Shown piece by piece: positions 9,533-29,003 of a DNA stretch of 54,190 nt (position 1 is the first letter of the stretch; each line of letters starts with the position of its first letter). The notes under the pieces are model-generated. The model searched no databases, was not told the origin of the DNA, and saw only the letters and a program-made list of their open reading frames with translations. The DNA is from Deltaproteobacteria bacterium HGW-Deltaproteobacteria-14. Its GTDB lineage: Bacteria > Myxococcota_A > UBA9042 > PHBI01. The translations under genes were made by a program, and so were the position numbers. The DNA lies in assembly GCA_002841945.1 (NCBI GenBank), contig PHBI01000049.1, positions 1 through 54,190 on the forward strand, written 5' to 3'.

Positions 9533-10066
9533 TTACTTGGCGGCCTTGCCGGCCTTCCGGCGAATGACCTCTTCCTTGTACTTCACGCCCTTGCCCTTGT
9601 AGGGCTCGGGCGGACGGAAGGAGCGAATCTTGGCGGCAGCCTGCCCCAGCGCTTCCTTGTCGATGCCCTTGAGGGTCAGCGTCGTCTGCTTCTCGACAGA
9701 CGCCGTGATCCCCTGGGGCAGCGGGAACAGCACGGGGTGGCTCTTGCCCAGGCTCAGAACGAGCTCCTGGCCCTTGACCTCGGCGCGGTAGCCGACGCCA
9801 TTGATCTCGAGCACGCGCTCGAAGCCCTTGGAGACCCCGGTCACCATGTTATTGATGAGCGTGCGGGTCAGCCCCCACATGGCGCGAGCCTGACGGCTCC
9901 CGTCCTGGGGCTCGACCTTGATCTCGGCGCCGGCGTTCTCGATACGCACGCCCTTGAAGGTACGCTCGATCGACCCGAGGGGACCGTCGACCTTCACGTG
10001 GAGGCCGGACACGGCGACCTTCACCTTGTCCGGCAAGACCACCGGCAATTTTCCGATGCGTGACAT
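9533..10066 (-). CDS. rplF: 50S ribosomal protein L6
   Basis: L6 sits at the base of the L7/L12 stalk near the sarcin-ricin loop. The 177-residue protein starts [19 protein letters not shown], has two repeated RNA-recognition-like domains and ends with the signature [20 protein letters not shown]. Full length. It lies between rpsH and rplR. Confidence 0.97.
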   Translation of the reverse strand: MSRIGKLPVVLPDKVKVAVSGLHVKVDGPLGSIERTFKGVRIENAGAEIKVEPQDGSRQARAMWGLTRTLINNMVTGVSKGFERVLEINGVGYRAEVKGQELVLSLGKSHPVLFPLPQGITASVEKQTTLTLKGIDKEALGQAAAKIRSFRPPEPYKGKGVKYKEEVIRRKAGKAAK

Positions 10067-10118
10067 TGGGGAGTCTCCTTAGACGTCGCTCTGGGTGACC
10101 CGGTGAGCGACTAGCGGC

Positions 10119-10517
10119 CTACCAAACAGTGCAGATGAGCTCGCCGCCGACGTTCTCTTTGCGCGCCACGTGGTCCGCGAGGATGCCCTTGGGCGTGCTC
10201 ACGATGGAGATACCCAGGCCACTGCGGACCTGCGGGATCTCCTTGGCACCGACATAAACGCGGCGACCGGGGGTGCTAGCGCGCTTGAGCTCGTTGATGG
10301 CGCCCACGCCCGCGCGGTCGTACTTGAGGGTGACCTCGAGCAAACCGCGGGGGGTACCCGGGTGCTCGGCGAGGCCGGATACGAAGCCCTCCGAGAGGAG
10401 GATCTCCGCGACCGCCTTCTTCTCCTTCGAGAAGGAGACGGTAATCGACTTGTGGCCCGCGTGCTGTCCGTTACGGATGCGCGTGAGCAGATCGCTGATG
10501 GGGTCGGTCATCGTCAT
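10119..10517 (-). CDS. rpsH: 30S ribosomal protein S8
   Basis: S8 is a primary 16S rRNA binder and the spc-operon autoregulator in E. coli. The 132-residue protein begins (MTM)TDPISDLLTRIRNGQHAG, has RRVYVGAKEIPQVRSGLGIS and ISTSKG-type text (IVSTPKGILADHVARKENVG), and ends GGELICTVW. The 10517 start has GGAG 8 nt upstream; an ATG two codons in is the alternative. It is only 26 nt from rplE, so rpsN, normally between them, is absent. Confidence 0.97.
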   Translation of the reverse strand: MTMTDPISDLLTRIRNGQHAGHKSITVSFSKEKKAVAEILLSEGFVSGLAEHPGTPRGLLEVTLKYDRAGVGAINELKRASTPGRRVYVGAKEIPQVRSGLGISIVSTPKGILADHVARKENVGGELICTVW

Positions 10518-10543
10518 GACGATTTCTCCGTGGGTGACCGGGA

Positions 10544-11083
10544 CTACTTGCGGAACGGCATTCCGAAGTAGCGAAGCAGCGCACGCGCTTCGTCGTCGGT
10601 CTTGGCCGTGGTCACGATGGTGATGTTGAGCCCCTTCACCTTGTCGACCTTGTCGTAGTCGATCTCGGGGAAGACGATCTGCTCCTTCACGCCCATGGTG
10701 TAGTTTCCGCGACCGTCAAAGCCCTTGGGCGAGACGCCGCGGAAGTCACGGACGCGCGGGAGCGCGAAGGTGATGAGCCGATCGAGGAACTCGTACATCC
10801 GCTCACGCCGCAGCGTGACGGTGACACCGATCGGCATGCCCTCACGGAGCTTGAAGGTCGCGATGGACTTCCGGGCTCGCGTGATGACCGGCCGCTGACC
10901 CGTGATGAGCGCGAGCTCGTCACGGGCGCTGTCGATGATCTTCGGGTTCTTGATCGCCTCGCCAAGGCCCATGTTCACCGTGATCTTGTCGACCTTCGGG
11001 ATCTCCATGGGGTTGGCGTAGCCGAAGTCCTTCTTCAAGGACTCGACGATTTCGGATGTGTACTTGTCGGCCAGGCGAGACAT
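10544..11083 (-). CDS. rplE: 50S ribosomal protein L5
   Basis: L5 binds 5S rRNA and contacts P-site tRNA. The 179-residue protein contains [60 protein letters not shown] and [20 protein letters not shown], and ends [16 protein letters not shown]. Complete family match. Twenty-two nucleotides separate it from rplX. Confidence 0.97.
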   Translation of the reverse strand: MSRLADKYTSEIVESLKKDFGYANPMEIPKVDKITVNMGLGEAIKNPKIIDSARDELALITGQRPVITRARKSIATFKLREGMPIGVTVTLRRERMYEFLDRLITFALPRVRDFRGVSPKGFDGRGNYTMGVKEQIVFPEIDYDKVDKVKGLNITIVTTAKTDDEARALLRYFGMPFRK

Positions 11084-11105
11084 GGCGCGCTCCCTCTCTC
11101 AATCT

Positions 11106-11417
11106 CTAGTCGAGGTACTCTTCGTACTTCGAGCTGTAGCGGACCTTCTTGCCGTCCTCGTTGATGCGGAACTGGACTCGCGTCGGCTTCCCGCTCGGGG
11201 TGAGCGGCATCAGGTTGGAGAGGTGGATCCCCGCCTCCTTCTCGATGATGCCCCCGGCCTGGTTGGTCTGGGTCGGCCGCGTGTGCCGCTTGACCATGTT
11301 GAGCTTCTCGACCAGGGCACGCTCGCCGTTGTGGGAGAAGCCGAGGACCTTGCCCTCCTTCCCCTTCTCCTTGCCGGCGAGGACTCTTACGAGATCACCC
11401 TTTTTGATGCGGTTCAT
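11106..11417 (-). CDS. rplX: 50S ribosomal protein L24
   Basis: L24 is an assembly initiator of the 50S subunit. The 103-residue protein has the KOW motif [20 protein letters not shown] at the N-terminus and [20 protein letters not shown], typical of the family. Its start is 10 nt after the rplN stop. Confidence 0.97.
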   Translation of the reverse strand: MNRIKKGDLVRVLAGKEKGKEGKVLGFSHNGERALVEKLNMVKRHTRPTQTNQAGGIIEKEAGIHLSNLMPLTPSGKPTRVQFRINEDGKKVRYSSKYEEYLD

Positions 11418-11427
11418 CGCTGGTCTC

Positions 11428-11796
11428 CTACAGAACTTCCGGCGCGAGGGACACGATCTTCATGAAGCGCTTGGCGCGCAGCTCGCGCGCCACGGGCCCG
11501 AAGATGCGCGTGCCGATCGGCTCGCCTGCGGGGTTGATGAGGACGGCGGCGTTCTCATCGAAGCGGATCCGCGACCCATCGGGACGCGTGACCTCTTTCT
11601 TCGTCCGGACGATGACCGCCTTCATCACGTCCTTCTTCTTCACCTTGGCCTTCGGCATGGCCTCCTTGACGGAGACCACGATGATGTCACCGATCGAGGC
11701 GTACTTGCGCTTCGATCCGCCGAGCACCTTGATGCACTGCAGACGCTTCGCTCCGGAATTGTCTGCTGCGGCCAGCATCGACTGCATCTGGATCAT
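11428..11796 (-). CDS. rplN: 50S ribosomal protein L14
   Basis: L14 forms part of an intersubunit bridge. The 122-residue protein starts [20 protein letters not shown] and contains [40 protein letters not shown] and the C-terminal [20 protein letters not shown]. Full family length. A start codon after an AAGGAG-like site (gaaaggagt) is visible upstream. Confidence 0.97.
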   Translation of the reverse strand: MIQMQSMLAAADNSGAKRLQCIKVLGGSKRKYASIGDIIVVSVKEAMPKAKVKKKDVMKAVIVRTKKEVTRPDGSRIRFDENAAVLINPAGEPIGTRIFGPVARELRAKRFMKIVSLAPEVL

Positions 11797-11850
11797 GTCG
11801 GACTCCTTTCGCCCGGCGGGCGGTCAAATCCCGTGAGTCGCGGGGCTAAA

Positions 11851-12108
11851 TCAGACCGCACGGTCCAGGATCTGCTTCACGCGCCAGCGCTTATCCCTGC
11901 TCAGCGGACGGCACTCCTCGATGAGGACGCGGTCGCCGACCCGACACTCGTCGGCGGGATCGTCTGCCTTGTAGCGGTTACGCTGCTGGATGTACTTCTT
12001 GTACACCGGGTGGCGCATCCGCCGGGTGACCTCGACCACCACGGTCTTGGTCATCTTGTCGCTCGCGACGAGCCCGATGAGCGTCTTCTTGTTGCCCTGA
12101 GTAGCCAT
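11851..12108 (-). CDS. rpsQ: 30S ribosomal protein S17
   Basis: S17 is an early 16S rRNA binder with an OB fold. The 85-residue protein has [20 protein letters not shown], the loop [20 protein letters not shown], and [20 protein letters not shown]. Normal size and order after rpmC. Confidence 0.97.
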   Translation of the reverse strand: MATQGNKKTLIGLVASDKMTKTVVVEVTRRMRHPVYKKYIQQRNRYKADDPADECRVGDRVLIEECRPLSRDKRWRVKQILDRAV

Positions 12109-12159
12109 GACGAAAAACCTGCGGCGTGCCGGTTGTGGTTGATTAGGTCGGCGCAGCGT

Positions 12160-12360
12160 TTAGCTGGCGGCCGCGGCCTTGCGCTCGGCGAGGAGGGTAC
12201 GGGCCCGCGCCAGGAGGCGCTTGGCCTTTCCGATCTTCGAGGTGTCCGAGAGCTGCGCCGTGGCGTGCTGGAACCGGACTTTGAAGAGGTCCTCCTCGAG
12301 GGCCTTCACCTTCGCCTCGAGGTCCACCACCTCAAGGCTCCTGAGCTCGTCGGCGTTCAT
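12160..12360 (-). CDS. rpmC: 50S ribosomal protein L29
   Basis: L29 sits at the tunnel exit and contacts trigger factor and SRP. The 66-residue helical protein starts [20 protein letters not shown] and has the diagnostic [20 protein letters not shown]. The ATG overlaps the rplP stop by 4 nt (ATGA), implying translational coupling. Confidence 0.95.
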   Translation of the reverse strand: MNADELRSLEVVDLEAKVKALEEDLFKVRFQHATAQLSDTSKIGKAKRLLARARTLLAERKAAAAS

Positions 12361-12776
12361 TCCGTCACCTCGCCGCGCTTGATGAAGCGGGTCCTGAGTG
12401 GGAGCTTGTGAGCGGCGAGCCGGAAGGCCTCGCGGGCCAACGGCTCCTCGACCCCGCGCATCTCGTAGAGCACGCGGCCGGCGCGAACCGTCGCGACCCA
12501 GAGCTCTGGCGAACCCTTACCTTTACCCATTCGGGTCTCGGCAGGCTTCTTCGTGATCGGCTTGGCCGGGAAGATGCGGATCCAGATCTGGCCACGGCGC
12601 TTGACGTGACGCGTCATCGCGATACGAGCCGCCTCGATCTGGCGCGCGGTCAGCCAACCACCATCGGTCGCCTGCAGGCCGAAGTCACCGAAGGACACTT
12701 CCGCGCCGCGCTGAGCGACACCGCGGACGCGGCCCTTCATCTGCTTTCGGAACTTCATTCTCTTGGGTGCGAGCAT
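12357..12776 (-). CDS. rplP: 50S ribosomal protein L16
   Basis: L16 organises the A-site region of 23S rRNA. The 139-residue protein starts [20 protein letters not shown] and has the signatures [40 protein letters not shown] and [20 protein letters not shown]. Full length. The stop overlaps the rpmC start by 4 nt. Confidence 0.97.
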   Translation of the reverse strand: MLAPKRMKFRKQMKGRVRGVAQRGAEVSFGDFGLQATDGGWLTARQIEAARIAMTRHVKRRGQIWIRIFPAKPITKKPAETRMGKGKGSPELWVATVRAGRVLYEMRGVEEPLAREAFRLAAHKLPLRTRFIKRGEVTE

Positions 12777-12807
12777 TGATCAAGCTCCTGACTGCTGCCG
12801 ACTCAGC

Positions 12808-13479
12808 TCAGCGCCGCGCCGCAGGGGTCTGCTGCTGCTGCTGGTTGCGGCGCTCGTTGAGGATGTCACCCTTGTAGATCCAGACCTGGACGCCGATGAC
12901 CCCGTAGGTCGTCTTCGCCACGGCGTAGCCGTAGTCGATGTCGGCGCGCAGGGTGTGGAGCGGCACGCGCCCCTCGCGGTACCACTCGCGGCGCGACATC
13001 TCGGCGCCGCCGAGGCGGCCGGAGGCGTTCAGTCGGATGCCCTTGGCACCGAACTTCATCGCCGTCTGCACCGACTTCTTCATCGCCCGCCGGAACGACA
13101 CGCGCCGCTCGAGCTGGGTGGCGACGTTCTCGGCGACGAGCTGCGCGTCGGTCTCGGCCTTCCGCACCTCGTGGATGTTGAGGTAGACCTTCGAGTCGGT
13201 CAGCGCCTGGATCTCGCCCTTGAGGAGCTCCGCGCCCTGGCCCTTCTTGCCGATGATGATGCCCGGGCGCGCCGTGTACACGTTGACCGTGCACTTCGTC
13301 GACGAGCGCTCGAGCTCCACGCGGGAGATCCCGGCGTGGCCCATCTTCTTCTTGATCTCGCGCTTGATGGCGAGGTCCTCATGGAGCCACTTGGCGTAGC
13401 CCTTCTCGGAGTACCACTTGGACGCCCAGGTCTTGGTGGTGCCGAGGCGGAATCCGATAGGATGGACTTTCTGACCCAC
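12808..13479 (-). CDS. rpsC: 30S ribosomal protein S3
   Basis: S3 lies at the mRNA entry tunnel and has helicase-like function with S4 and S5. The 223-residue protein starts [20 protein letters not shown], has the KH domain [20 protein letters not shown], and [20 protein letters not shown] in the C-terminal half. The last residues are a short Gln-rich tail ([14 protein letters not shown]). Eleven nucleotides after rplV. Confidence 0.97.
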   Translation of the reverse strand: MGQKVHPIGFRLGTTKTWASKWYSEKGYAKWLHEDLAIKREIKKKMGHAGISRVELERSSTKCTVNVYTARPGIIIGKKGQGAELLKGEIQALTDSKVYLNIHEVRKAETDAQLVAENVATQLERRVSFRRAMKKSVQTAMKFGAKGIRLNASGRLGGAEMSRREWYREGRVPLHTLRADIDYGYAVAKTTYGVIGVQVWIYKGDILNERRNQQQQQTPAARR

Positions 13480-13489
13480 GTTCGTTCTC

Positions 13490-13831
13490 CTACTCGCGCT
13501 CTGCGACGACTACGGTCACGTGGCTGGTGCGCTTGTTGATTCGCGTCGCCCGCCCCTGCGCCCGCGGCCGGAATCGGCGGAGCGTCGGGCCTTCGTTGGC
13601 GAAGGCCTCCTTCACGAACAGCCGCCCCGGGTCGTTCACGCCGAACTTGGTCCCGGCGTTGGCGACCGCGGACGCGAGCAGCTTGTAGACGAGGCGCGCC
13701 GCGTGGCGGTTCTCGAACTTCAGCTTGGACAGCGCGATTTCCGCGTCGGCCGTCTCGCGAATCGCGTCCAGCACGAGGCGGACTTTTCGCGGGGCGATTC
13801 GGATGTACTTCAATGTCGCTTTGGCTTCCAC
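13490..13831 (-). CDS. rplV: 50S ribosomal protein L22
   Basis: L22 has a beta-hairpin lining the exit tunnel. The 113-residue protein reads [20 protein letters not shown] at the start, then [20 protein letters not shown] and the hairpin region [20 protein letters not shown]. Family length. Macrolide-associated deletions in the hairpin are not seen. Confidence 0.97.
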   Translation of the reverse strand: MEAKATLKYIRIAPRKVRLVLDAIRETADAEIALSKLKFENRHAARLVYKLLASAVANAGTKFGVNDPGRLFVKEAFANEGPTLRRFRPRAQGRATRINKRTSHVTVVVAERE

Positions 13832-13864
13832 GATGTGGCTCCCAGCTGGCTCGTATACGCCGCC

Positions 13865-14143
13865 TTACTTGCGGCGCGCCTTCTTGTCGGCGGCGTGGCC
13901 GTAGAACGTGCGCGTCGGCGCGAACTCACCGAGCTTGTGACCGACCATGTTCTCGGTCACGAAGACCGGGAGGAACTTGCGGCCGTTGTGGACCGCGAAG
14001 GCCATGCCCACCATCTCGGGGATGATGGTCGAGCGCCGGCTCCAGGTCTTGATGACCTTCTTGTTACCCGAGCGCGCGCAGTCTTCGACCTTCTTCTGCA
14101 GGCTCTGGTCGAGAAACGGACCCTTTTTGATCGAGCGGGGCAC
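13865..14143 (-). CDS. rpsS: 30S ribosomal protein S19
   Basis: S19 partners S13 in the 30S head. The 92-residue protein starts [20 protein letters not shown] and contains [40 protein letters not shown] and [20 protein letters not shown], all diagnostic. It follows rplB by 9 nt. Confidence 0.97.
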   Translation of the reverse strand: MPRSIKKGPFLDQSLQKKVEDCARSGNKKVIKTWSRRSTIIPEMVGMAFAVHNGRKFLPVFVTENMVGHKLGEFAPTRTFYGHAADKKARRK

Positions 14144-14152
14144 GGGCTACCT

Positions 14153-14980
14153 CTACTTCTGATGCCGGCGGCGAACGATCAACTTGTCCGTCGCCTTGTT
14201 GTTGCGCGTCTTCTTGCCCTTCGTCGGCTTGCCCCACGGGGTCACCGGGTGACGACCGCCGGACGTACGCCCCTCGCCACCACCGTGCGGGTGGTCGACG
14301 GGGTTCATCGCGACACCGCGGACGTGGGGACGGCGACCGAGCCACCGAACACGACCGGCCTTGCCGAGATCCATGTTCTGCTGCTCCGCGTTGCCAACGG
14401 TACCGACCGTGGCGCGGCAGGTCGCGAGCACCTTGCGAAGCTCGCCGGAGGGCAGGCGGAGGAGCGCGTACTTGCCCTCTTTCGCCATCAGCTGTGCGGA
14501 GGCGCCGGCGCCCCGCGCGAGCTGGCCGCCCTTCTTGGGCTTGAGCTCGATGTTGTGAACCACCGTACCGGTCGGGATCGCGTCGAGCGGGAGGCAGTTG
14601 CCCGGCCGAATGTCGGCATTGCGGCTCGAGATGACCTGGTCACCTACGCTCAGCCCCGCCGGCCAGATGATGTACGCCTTCTCGCCGTCCGCGTAGTGCA
14701 GCAGCGCCAGACGCGCGGTGCGGTTCGGATCGTACTCGATCGCCGCCACCTTCGCCGGCACGCCGACCTTGCCGCGCTTGAAGTCGACAACGCGGTACTG
14801 GCGCTTGTGTCCACCCCCGCGGAACCGCAGCGTGATGCGGCCCGTGTTGTTTCGGCCGCCTGACTTCTTGAGTGGGCGGAGGAGTCGCTTCTCGGGCGTC
14901 GTCTTGGTGACCTCCTCGAAAGTCGAGGAGCTCATCCCGCGCCGCCCGGCGCTCGTCGGCTTGTATCGCTTGATACCCAT
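14153..14980 (-). CDS. rplB: 50S ribosomal protein L2
   Basis: L2 is a core 23S rRNA binder needed for subunit joining and peptidyl transfer. The 275-residue protein has the N-terminal [38 protein letters not shown], and the C-terminal active-site loop [20 protein letters not shown] with the conserved His. Length is normal; ends in a basic tail. Confidence 0.98.
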   Translation of the reverse strand: MGIKRYKPTSAGRRGMSSSTFEEVTKTTPEKRLLRPLKKSGGRNNTGRITLRFRGGGHKRQYRVVDFKRGKVGVPAKVAAIEYDPNRTARLALLHYADGEKAYIIWPAGLSVGDQVISSRNADIRPGNCLPLDAIPTGTVVHNIELKPKKGGQLARGAGASAQLMAKEGKYALLRLPSGELRKVLATCRATVGTVGNAEQQNMDLGKAGRVRWLGRRPHVRGVAMNPVDHPHGGGEGRTSGGRHPVTPWGKPTKGKKTRNNKATDKLIVRRRHQK

Positions 14981-14995
14981 CGTCAGCTCCTAACC

Positions 14996-15289
14996 TCAGA
15001 CGCCCTCGAAGAGCTCGATCTGATCGTCCGGGTGGACCGTCACGAACGCCTTCTTCCAGTTTGGCTGCTTGCCCAGCGTCCGCTTGATGCGCTTGATCTT
15101 GCCGCGCACGATCGCGGTGCGGACATCGACGACCCGGACACCGAAGATCGACTCGACGGCCTGGCGGATCTGAACCTTGTTGGCCGCGCGGGCGACCTCG
15201 AAGGTGTACTGATGAATCGACTCGCGGAGCTCGGTGGTCCGCTCGGTCACGACCGGCCGCTTCAGTATGGTGAAGAGGTTCTGGGACAT
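14996..15289 (-). CDS. rplW: 50S ribosomal protein L23
   Basis: L23 forms the docking site for trigger factor and SRP at the tunnel exit. The 97-residue protein contains LKRPVVTERTTELRESIHQY, TFEVARAANKVQIRQAVESI and FGVRVVDVRTAIVRGKIKRI. Its ATG overlaps the rplD stop by one base (TGATG), indicating coupled translation. Confidence 0.97.
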   Translation of the reverse strand: MSQNLFTILKRPVVTERTTELRESIHQYTFEVARAANKVQIRQAVESIFGVRVVDVRTAIVRGKIKRIKRTLGKQPNWKKAFVTVHPDDQIELFEGV

Positions 15290-15906
15290 CAGCCGATCCT
15301 CGCTTGCAGATCCTCGGCCGCCGCGGTGCTCATCAGCACGGTCTCGGCCCGGAGGATGTCGTAGACGTTGAGGTCACCGACCGGCAGGAAGTGCGCCCCG
15401 ACCAGGTTGCGCGTGCTGAGGCGCAGCTTGTCGTTGTCGGTGTCGACCATGAGGGCCTTGCTGGTCTCGAAGCGCTCGAGCAGCTGGACGACCCGCTTGG
15501 TCTTGACCGCCTCGAGGCCCATCTGATCGATGAGCACCAGGCGCCCCTCTTGCTGGCGACGGGACAGCGCGGCGCAGAGCGCGGCGCGGCGGACCTTCTT
15601 ATTGACCTTGACCTCGAACGACCGCGGCGCGGGGCCATGGGCCGTACCACCGCCGACCCAGTGCGGCGCAGACTTCATGCCCTGACGGGCTCGGCCGGTG
15701 CCCTTCTGCTTGAAGAGCTTCTTGCGGGTGTGCTTGACCTCGGCGCGGGTCTTGGTCTTCGCCGTGCCGGCGCGACGCTGCGCGAGCTGGCCGCGCACGA
15801 CCTCGTGAAAGAGGTGCTCGCGGACCTCGACGTCGAAGACGACGTCGGACAGCGCGAACGTGCCGACCTTCTGGCGGTCCATGTTGTAGACGTCAACCAC
15901 TGGCAT
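15289..15906 (-). CDS. rplD: 50S ribosomal protein L4
   Basis: L4 reaches the exit tunnel and in E. coli represses the S10 operon. The 205-residue protein starts MPVVDVYNMDRQKVGTFALS, has the tunnel loop QRRAGTAKTKTRAEVKHTRK and KQKGTGRARQGMKSAPHWVG, GGTAHGPAPRSFEVKVNKKV, and the globular C-terminal domain. rplC, normally directly upstream, is absent; instead there is a 262-nt gap to rpsJ that holds a promoter. Confidence 0.97.
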   Translation of the reverse strand: MPVVDVYNMDRQKVGTFALSDVVFDVEVREHLFHEVVRGQLAQRRAGTAKTKTRAEVKHTRKKLFKQKGTGRARQGMKSAPHWVGGGTAHGPAPRSFEVKVNKKVRRAALCAALSRRQQEGRLVLIDQMGLEAVKTKRVVQLLERFETSKALMVDTDNDKLRLSTRNLVGAHFLPVGDLNVYDILRAETVLMSTAAAEDLQARIG

Positions 15907-15962
15907 GGTCGTGAGCTCCTAAACTCGTGTTTTCACGCGCACCGGCCGCGCGAAGGCAGGGG

Positions 15963-15991
15963 CAAGTACCACCGGCCTCCGGGGGTGTCAA
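15963..15991 (-). promoter_or_regulatory. promoter for rplD onward
   Basis: Perfect -35 TTGACA, 17-bp spacer, -10 TACTTG on the minus strand, giving a leader of about 50 nt before the rplD start. It sits where rplC would be expected and would let rplD and the rest of the S10 operon be transcribed apart from rpsJ. Confidence 0.55.
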
Positions 15992-16168
15992 CGAGAGACT
16001 TGACTCGGGTACTCGGCGGGGTGGCAGAGCCGGCGCCGGTCTCCGAGCTCGGTCGCTCGGGTCGCGTGATGTCAACCCACCCTTGCGCCTTTGAGATCGA
16101 CTCGGGAGGGCTTGTAGCGTAGCGCGCCGTTCAGCGCGCCCAGGTCAGCGGGTCCGGTGAGCCGGACC

Positions 16169-16474
16169 TCAGGTCTTGATTTCGACGTCGACGCCGGCCG
16201 ACAGGTCGAGCTTCATCAGCGCGTCCAGCGTGGCCTGGGTCGGCTCGAGGATGTCGAGCAGCCGCTTGTGCGTCCGAATCTCGAACTGCTCGCGGCTCTT
16301 CTTGTCCACGTGCGGTCCACGGAGCACCGTGTAACGGTTGATCCGCGTCGGGAGCGGGACAGGCCCGGCCGTGCGGGCGCCCGTGCGCAAGACCGTGTCG
16401 ATGATCTCCGTCGCCGACTGGTCGAGCAGCTTGTGGTCGTACGCCTTGAGGCGAATCCTGATCCTCTGTGCCAT
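16169..16474 (-). CDS. rpsJ: 30S ribosomal protein S10
   Basis: S10 works in the 30S head and as NusE in antitermination with NusB. From the ATG at 16474 the 101-residue protein reads [20 protein letters not shown] and contains [40 protein letters not shown] and [20 protein letters not shown]. An in-frame extension upstream is ignored because the family begins at [10 protein letters not shown] and GGAG lies before that ATG. It is followed by a 262-nt gap, not by rplC. Confidence 0.97.
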   Translation of the reverse strand: MAQRIRIRLKAYDHKLLDQSATEIIDTVLRTGARTAGPVPLPTRINRYTVLRGPHVDKKSREQFEIRTHKRLLDILEPTQATLDALMKLDLSAGVDVEIKT

Positions 16475-16551
16475 GGCCCGTTTTCTCCGACTCGTCTCCG
16501 CTGAAGACTCTCGCCCGCAGCGCTTCACCGCCGCGTATAACGACGATGTCT

Positions 16552-16577
16552 GTTACCGCCGGGGCCCCCGGGGCAAC
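16552..16577 (-). other. 5' hairpin of rpsJ leader
   Basis: A very GC-rich inverted repeat with outer arms gttgcc/ggtaac and inner ccgggg/ccccgg lies at the predicted 5' end of the rpsJ transcript. It may stabilise or regulate the S10 mRNA. There is no visible match to a specific ribosomal-protein binding site. Confidence 0.4.
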
Positions 16578-16586
16578 GGCCGCGTA

Positions 16587-16616
16587 CTCTTACAGGGTGG
16601 TCTTGCGGCTTGTCAA
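16587..16616 (-). promoter_or_regulatory. promoter of rpsJ
   Basis: Minus-strand TTGACA, 18 bp, TAAGAG in the 293-nt gap between the EF-G-like gene and rpsJ, leaving a leader of about 105 nt. The -35 is perfect, the -10 weak. The rest of this gap (about 16620-16767) shows no gene or clear element. Confidence 0.5.
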
Positions 16617-16767
16617 CGGAGTTTTCCCCGCATGTGGTCGGCGGGAGCAAGTACTCGTTACGGCGTCCGCAGAGGTTTCTATTGCGACGCACCGAACGAC
16701 GTCGCAACGCCTCGGCTTTACACACATATCTACCGCCTTGCGGCGCCGCATGACGGGATGAGTCACC

Positions 16768-18816
<2,049 letters not shown>

Positions 18817-19024
18817 CGTGAGATCGATCGTGGCGGGGCGAGGGGGCTCGGTGGGGGCGGCGCTGCGCACCGGCGGCCCCGGGCTGAGAAGCTAACCGAC
18901 TTTGGCCCGCGGCGCGCGAATTGTGTGCGCGCCCGAGGAGGCTGGTCGGCGCGACGGCACCAGGCACCCAGCGGCGGCGAGGCCGGCGCGCTCCATGGCG
19001 CTGCGGTGTCACCTGCGACACGCC

Positions 19025-19053
19025 AAAAAAAAGGCCGGGCGCAGCGCCCGGCC
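19025..19053 (-). terminator. Rho-independent terminator after rpsG
   Basis: Stem ggccgggcgc/gcgcccggcc (a tight hairpin) followed on the minus strand by eight Ts, 27 nt after the rpsG stop. It ends the rpsL-rpsG transcript before the EF-G-like gene. The remainder of the 263-nt gap (18817-19024) shows no convincing promoter. Confidence 0.85.
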
Positions 19054-19079
19054 TCTTTCACGTCATCGCAGACCCGCGA

Positions 19080-19550
19080 CTACCAGCGGTAGTGCGCGAA
19101 GGCCTTGTTGGCCTCGGCCATGCGGTGCGTGTCTTCCTTCTTCTTCACCGCGGCGCCGCGGTTGTTCGCCGCGTCGAGCAGCTCGCCGGCGAGCTGAAGG
19201 ACCATGCCCTTCTCGCCGCGGGAGCGCGCGTACTGGATGAGCCAGCGCATCGCGAGGGCCGTCTTACGGTTCGGTCGAACCTCGATCGGCACCTGGTAGT
19301 TCGAGCCGCCGACGCGGCGCGACTTGACCTCGAGCTGGGGCTTTGCGTTGTCGAGCGCCTTCTTGAAGACGCGCACCGGGTCCTCGCCCGAACGCTCGGC
19401 CATCTTGTCGAACGCATCGTAGACGATGCGCTCGGCTACGGCCTTCTTGCCGTCCAGCATGAGCACGTTGACGAACTTGGCAACCAGGGTGTCCTTGAAC
19501 TTCGGATCCGGGTTGATTCTGCGCTTGGGAACTTCGCCTTTACGGGGCAT
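19080..19550 (-). CDS. rpsG: 30S ribosomal protein S7
   Basis: S7 nucleates the 30S head and contacts E-site tRNA. The 156-residue protein starts [20 protein letters not shown] and contains [40 protein letters not shown], and the C-terminal [20 protein letters not shown]. Full length. Twenty nucleotides after rpsL; a terminator follows directly. Confidence 0.97.
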   Translation of the reverse strand: MPRKGEVPKRRINPDPKFKDTLVAKFVNVLMLDGKKAVAERIVYDAFDKMAERSGEDPVRVFKKALDNAKPQLEVKSRRVGGSNYQVPIEVRPNRKTALAMRWLIQYARSRGEKGMVLQLAGELLDAANNRGAAVKKKEDTHRMAEANKAFAHYRW

Positions 19551-19570
19551 CGCGATCTCTCCTGATCCTG

Positions 19571-19942
19571 CTACTTGCCGCGCTTGGTGCCGTACTTGGA
19601 ACGGCTGCGCTTACGATTCGCGACGCCGCTGGCGTCCAGCGTCCCGCGGATGATGTGATAGCGCACGCCCGGGAGGTCCTTGACGCGGCCACCGCGAATG
19701 AGGACCAGGGAGTGCTCCTGGAGGTTGTGACCCTCGCCGGGGATGTAGGAGGTGACCTCCATCCCGTTGGTGAGCCGCACACGCGCGATCTTCCGCAGCG
19801 CCGAGTTCGGCTTCTTCGGCGTCGACGTGTACACGCGGACACAGACGCCTCGCTTCTGGGGGCAGCTCTGCAGCGCTGGCGCGGTCGTCTTTCTCCGCGC
19901 CTTCAGACGCCCGTCTCGGACGAGCTGATTGATCGTCGGCAT
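19571..19942 (-). CDS. rpsL: 30S ribosomal protein S12
   Basis: S12 controls decoding accuracy. From the ATG at 19942 the 123-residue protein starts [20 protein letters not shown] and has [20 protein letters not shown] and [20 protein letters not shown]. The lysines equivalent to K42 ([11 protein letters not shown]) and K87 ([13 protein letters not shown]) are present, so the streptomycin-sensitive form is predicted. An in-frame extension upstream was rejected on family length and because the promoter lies within it. Confidence 0.97.
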   Translation of the reverse strand: MPTINQLVRDGRLKARRKTTAPALQSCPQKRGVCVRVYTSTPKKPNSALRKIARVRLTNGMEVTSYIPGEGHNLQEHSLVLIRGGRVKDLPGVRYHIIRGTLDASGVANRKRSRSKYGTKRGK

Positions 19943-19991
19943 GTCGTTGCTTCTCTCTAGTCGCGTAGGGTCACCGCTGAACGGCCGGCGC

Positions 19992-20019
19992 ATTGTAGGC
20001 AGCCGAAGAGCGAAGTCAA
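19992..20019 (-). promoter_or_regulatory. promoter of rpsL-rpsG
   Basis: Minus-strand TTGACT, 16 bp, TACAAT; each box matches 5 of 6 consensus bases. The leader before rpsL is about 45 nt. It lies directly after the rpoC 3' hairpin. Confidence 0.65.
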
Positions 20020-20037
20020 GGGAGATCGGATCGGTCG

Positions 20038-20062
20038 GGGCGCGCGCACGACGCGCGCGCCC
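20038..20062 (-). terminator. GC-only hairpin after rpoC
   Basis: Perfect 10-bp stem gggcgcgcgc/gcgcgcgccc with a five-base loop, just past the rpoC stop. No T-run follows, so it is more likely a 3'-end stabiliser or partial terminator before the rpsL promoter. Confidence 0.5.
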
Positions 20063-20072
20063 AAACCACTCA

Positions 20073-24212
<4,140 letters not shown>

Positions 24213-24277
24213 TTCTGATGCCTCCGTAACGAATGGGCGGCGTGTGCGGGCGAGCGGGCTGAGCGAGCGGGCTGGTA

Positions 24278-28393
<4,116 letters not shown>

Positions 28394-28494
28394 GGTTCCT
28401 CCTTAAGGGCCCGGTCACCGCTCTGTCGTCGCTTTCTTCCCAGGCGTGTCATCCGCATCTGGGGGGCCCGCGACGGTGGCCCATCTATCACGAG

Positions 28495-28534
28495 ACGAGG
28501 GCAGTGATCCCGCGCGCGGGATCACTGCCCTCGT
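28495..28534. repeat. perfect 40-base palindrome between rplL and rpoB
   Basis: Two 20-base arms (left arm acgagggcagtgatcccgcg) are exact reverse complements with no spacer. It lies 12 nt after the rplL stop and about 100 nt before rpoB. No T-run follows on the minus strand. In E. coli this junction holds an attenuator and RNase III site; a similar role is plausible here but the sequence is not homologous by eye. Confidence 0.9.
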
Positions 28535-28545
28535 ATCAAACGGAG

Positions 28546-28929
28546 CTACTTGACGGTGGCCTTGCCGCCGGCGGCCTCGATCTTGGCCTTGATGCCCTCG
28601 GCCTCCTCCTTCGAGACGGCCTCCTTGAGGGTCGACGGGGCCTCGTCGACGGCGGCCTTGGCCTCCTTGAGGCCCAGGCCCGTCACCTCGCGGACCGCCT
28701 TGATCACCTGGATCTTGTTGGCGCCCGCCTCGGTGAGGACGACGTCGAACTCGGTCTGCTCCTCGACCTCGACCGGCGCCGCGGCGCCGCCGCCGGCCGC
28801 CGCGACCGCGACCGGAGCCGCCGCCGAGACACCCCAAGCCTCCTCGAGCTGCTTCACGAGGTCCGCCATCTCGATGACGGTGAGCTTGCCGAGGAACTCC
28901 TTGACCTGTGCGATGCTGATATCAGCCAT
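28546..28929 (-). CDS. rplL: 50S ribosomal protein L7/L12
   Basis: L7/L12 forms the flexible stalk that recruits translational GTPases. The 127-residue protein has the N-terminal dimer domain ([20 protein letters not shown]), an Ala/Gly/Pro-rich hinge (about 38-55) and the C-terminal factor-binding domain ([40 protein letters not shown]). Normal length and position after rplJ. Confidence 0.97.
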   Translation of the reverse strand: MADISIAQVKEFLGKLTVIEMADLVKQLEEAWGVSAAAPVAVAAAGGGAAAPVEVEEQTEFDVVLTEAGANKIQVIKAVREVTGLGLKEAKAAVDEAPSTLKEAVSKEEAEGIKAKIEAAGGKATVK

Positions 28930-29003
28930 GTTCGTTCTCCTGAATCTCTAAGATGGTGCGAATTGATGCAGACGTTGAAACGATGTTGGGACGAGAGCGG
29001 CTG

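Noticed and set aside
16070..16075. Second TTGACA in the rpsJ-rplD gap as a promoter
   Set aside because: No acceptable -10 box lies 15-19 bp downstream on the minus strand; the copy at 15986-15991 fits better.
15907..16168. Frameshifted remnant of rplC
   Set aside because: The gap is far shorter than rplC and no L3 motif was seen in any frame.
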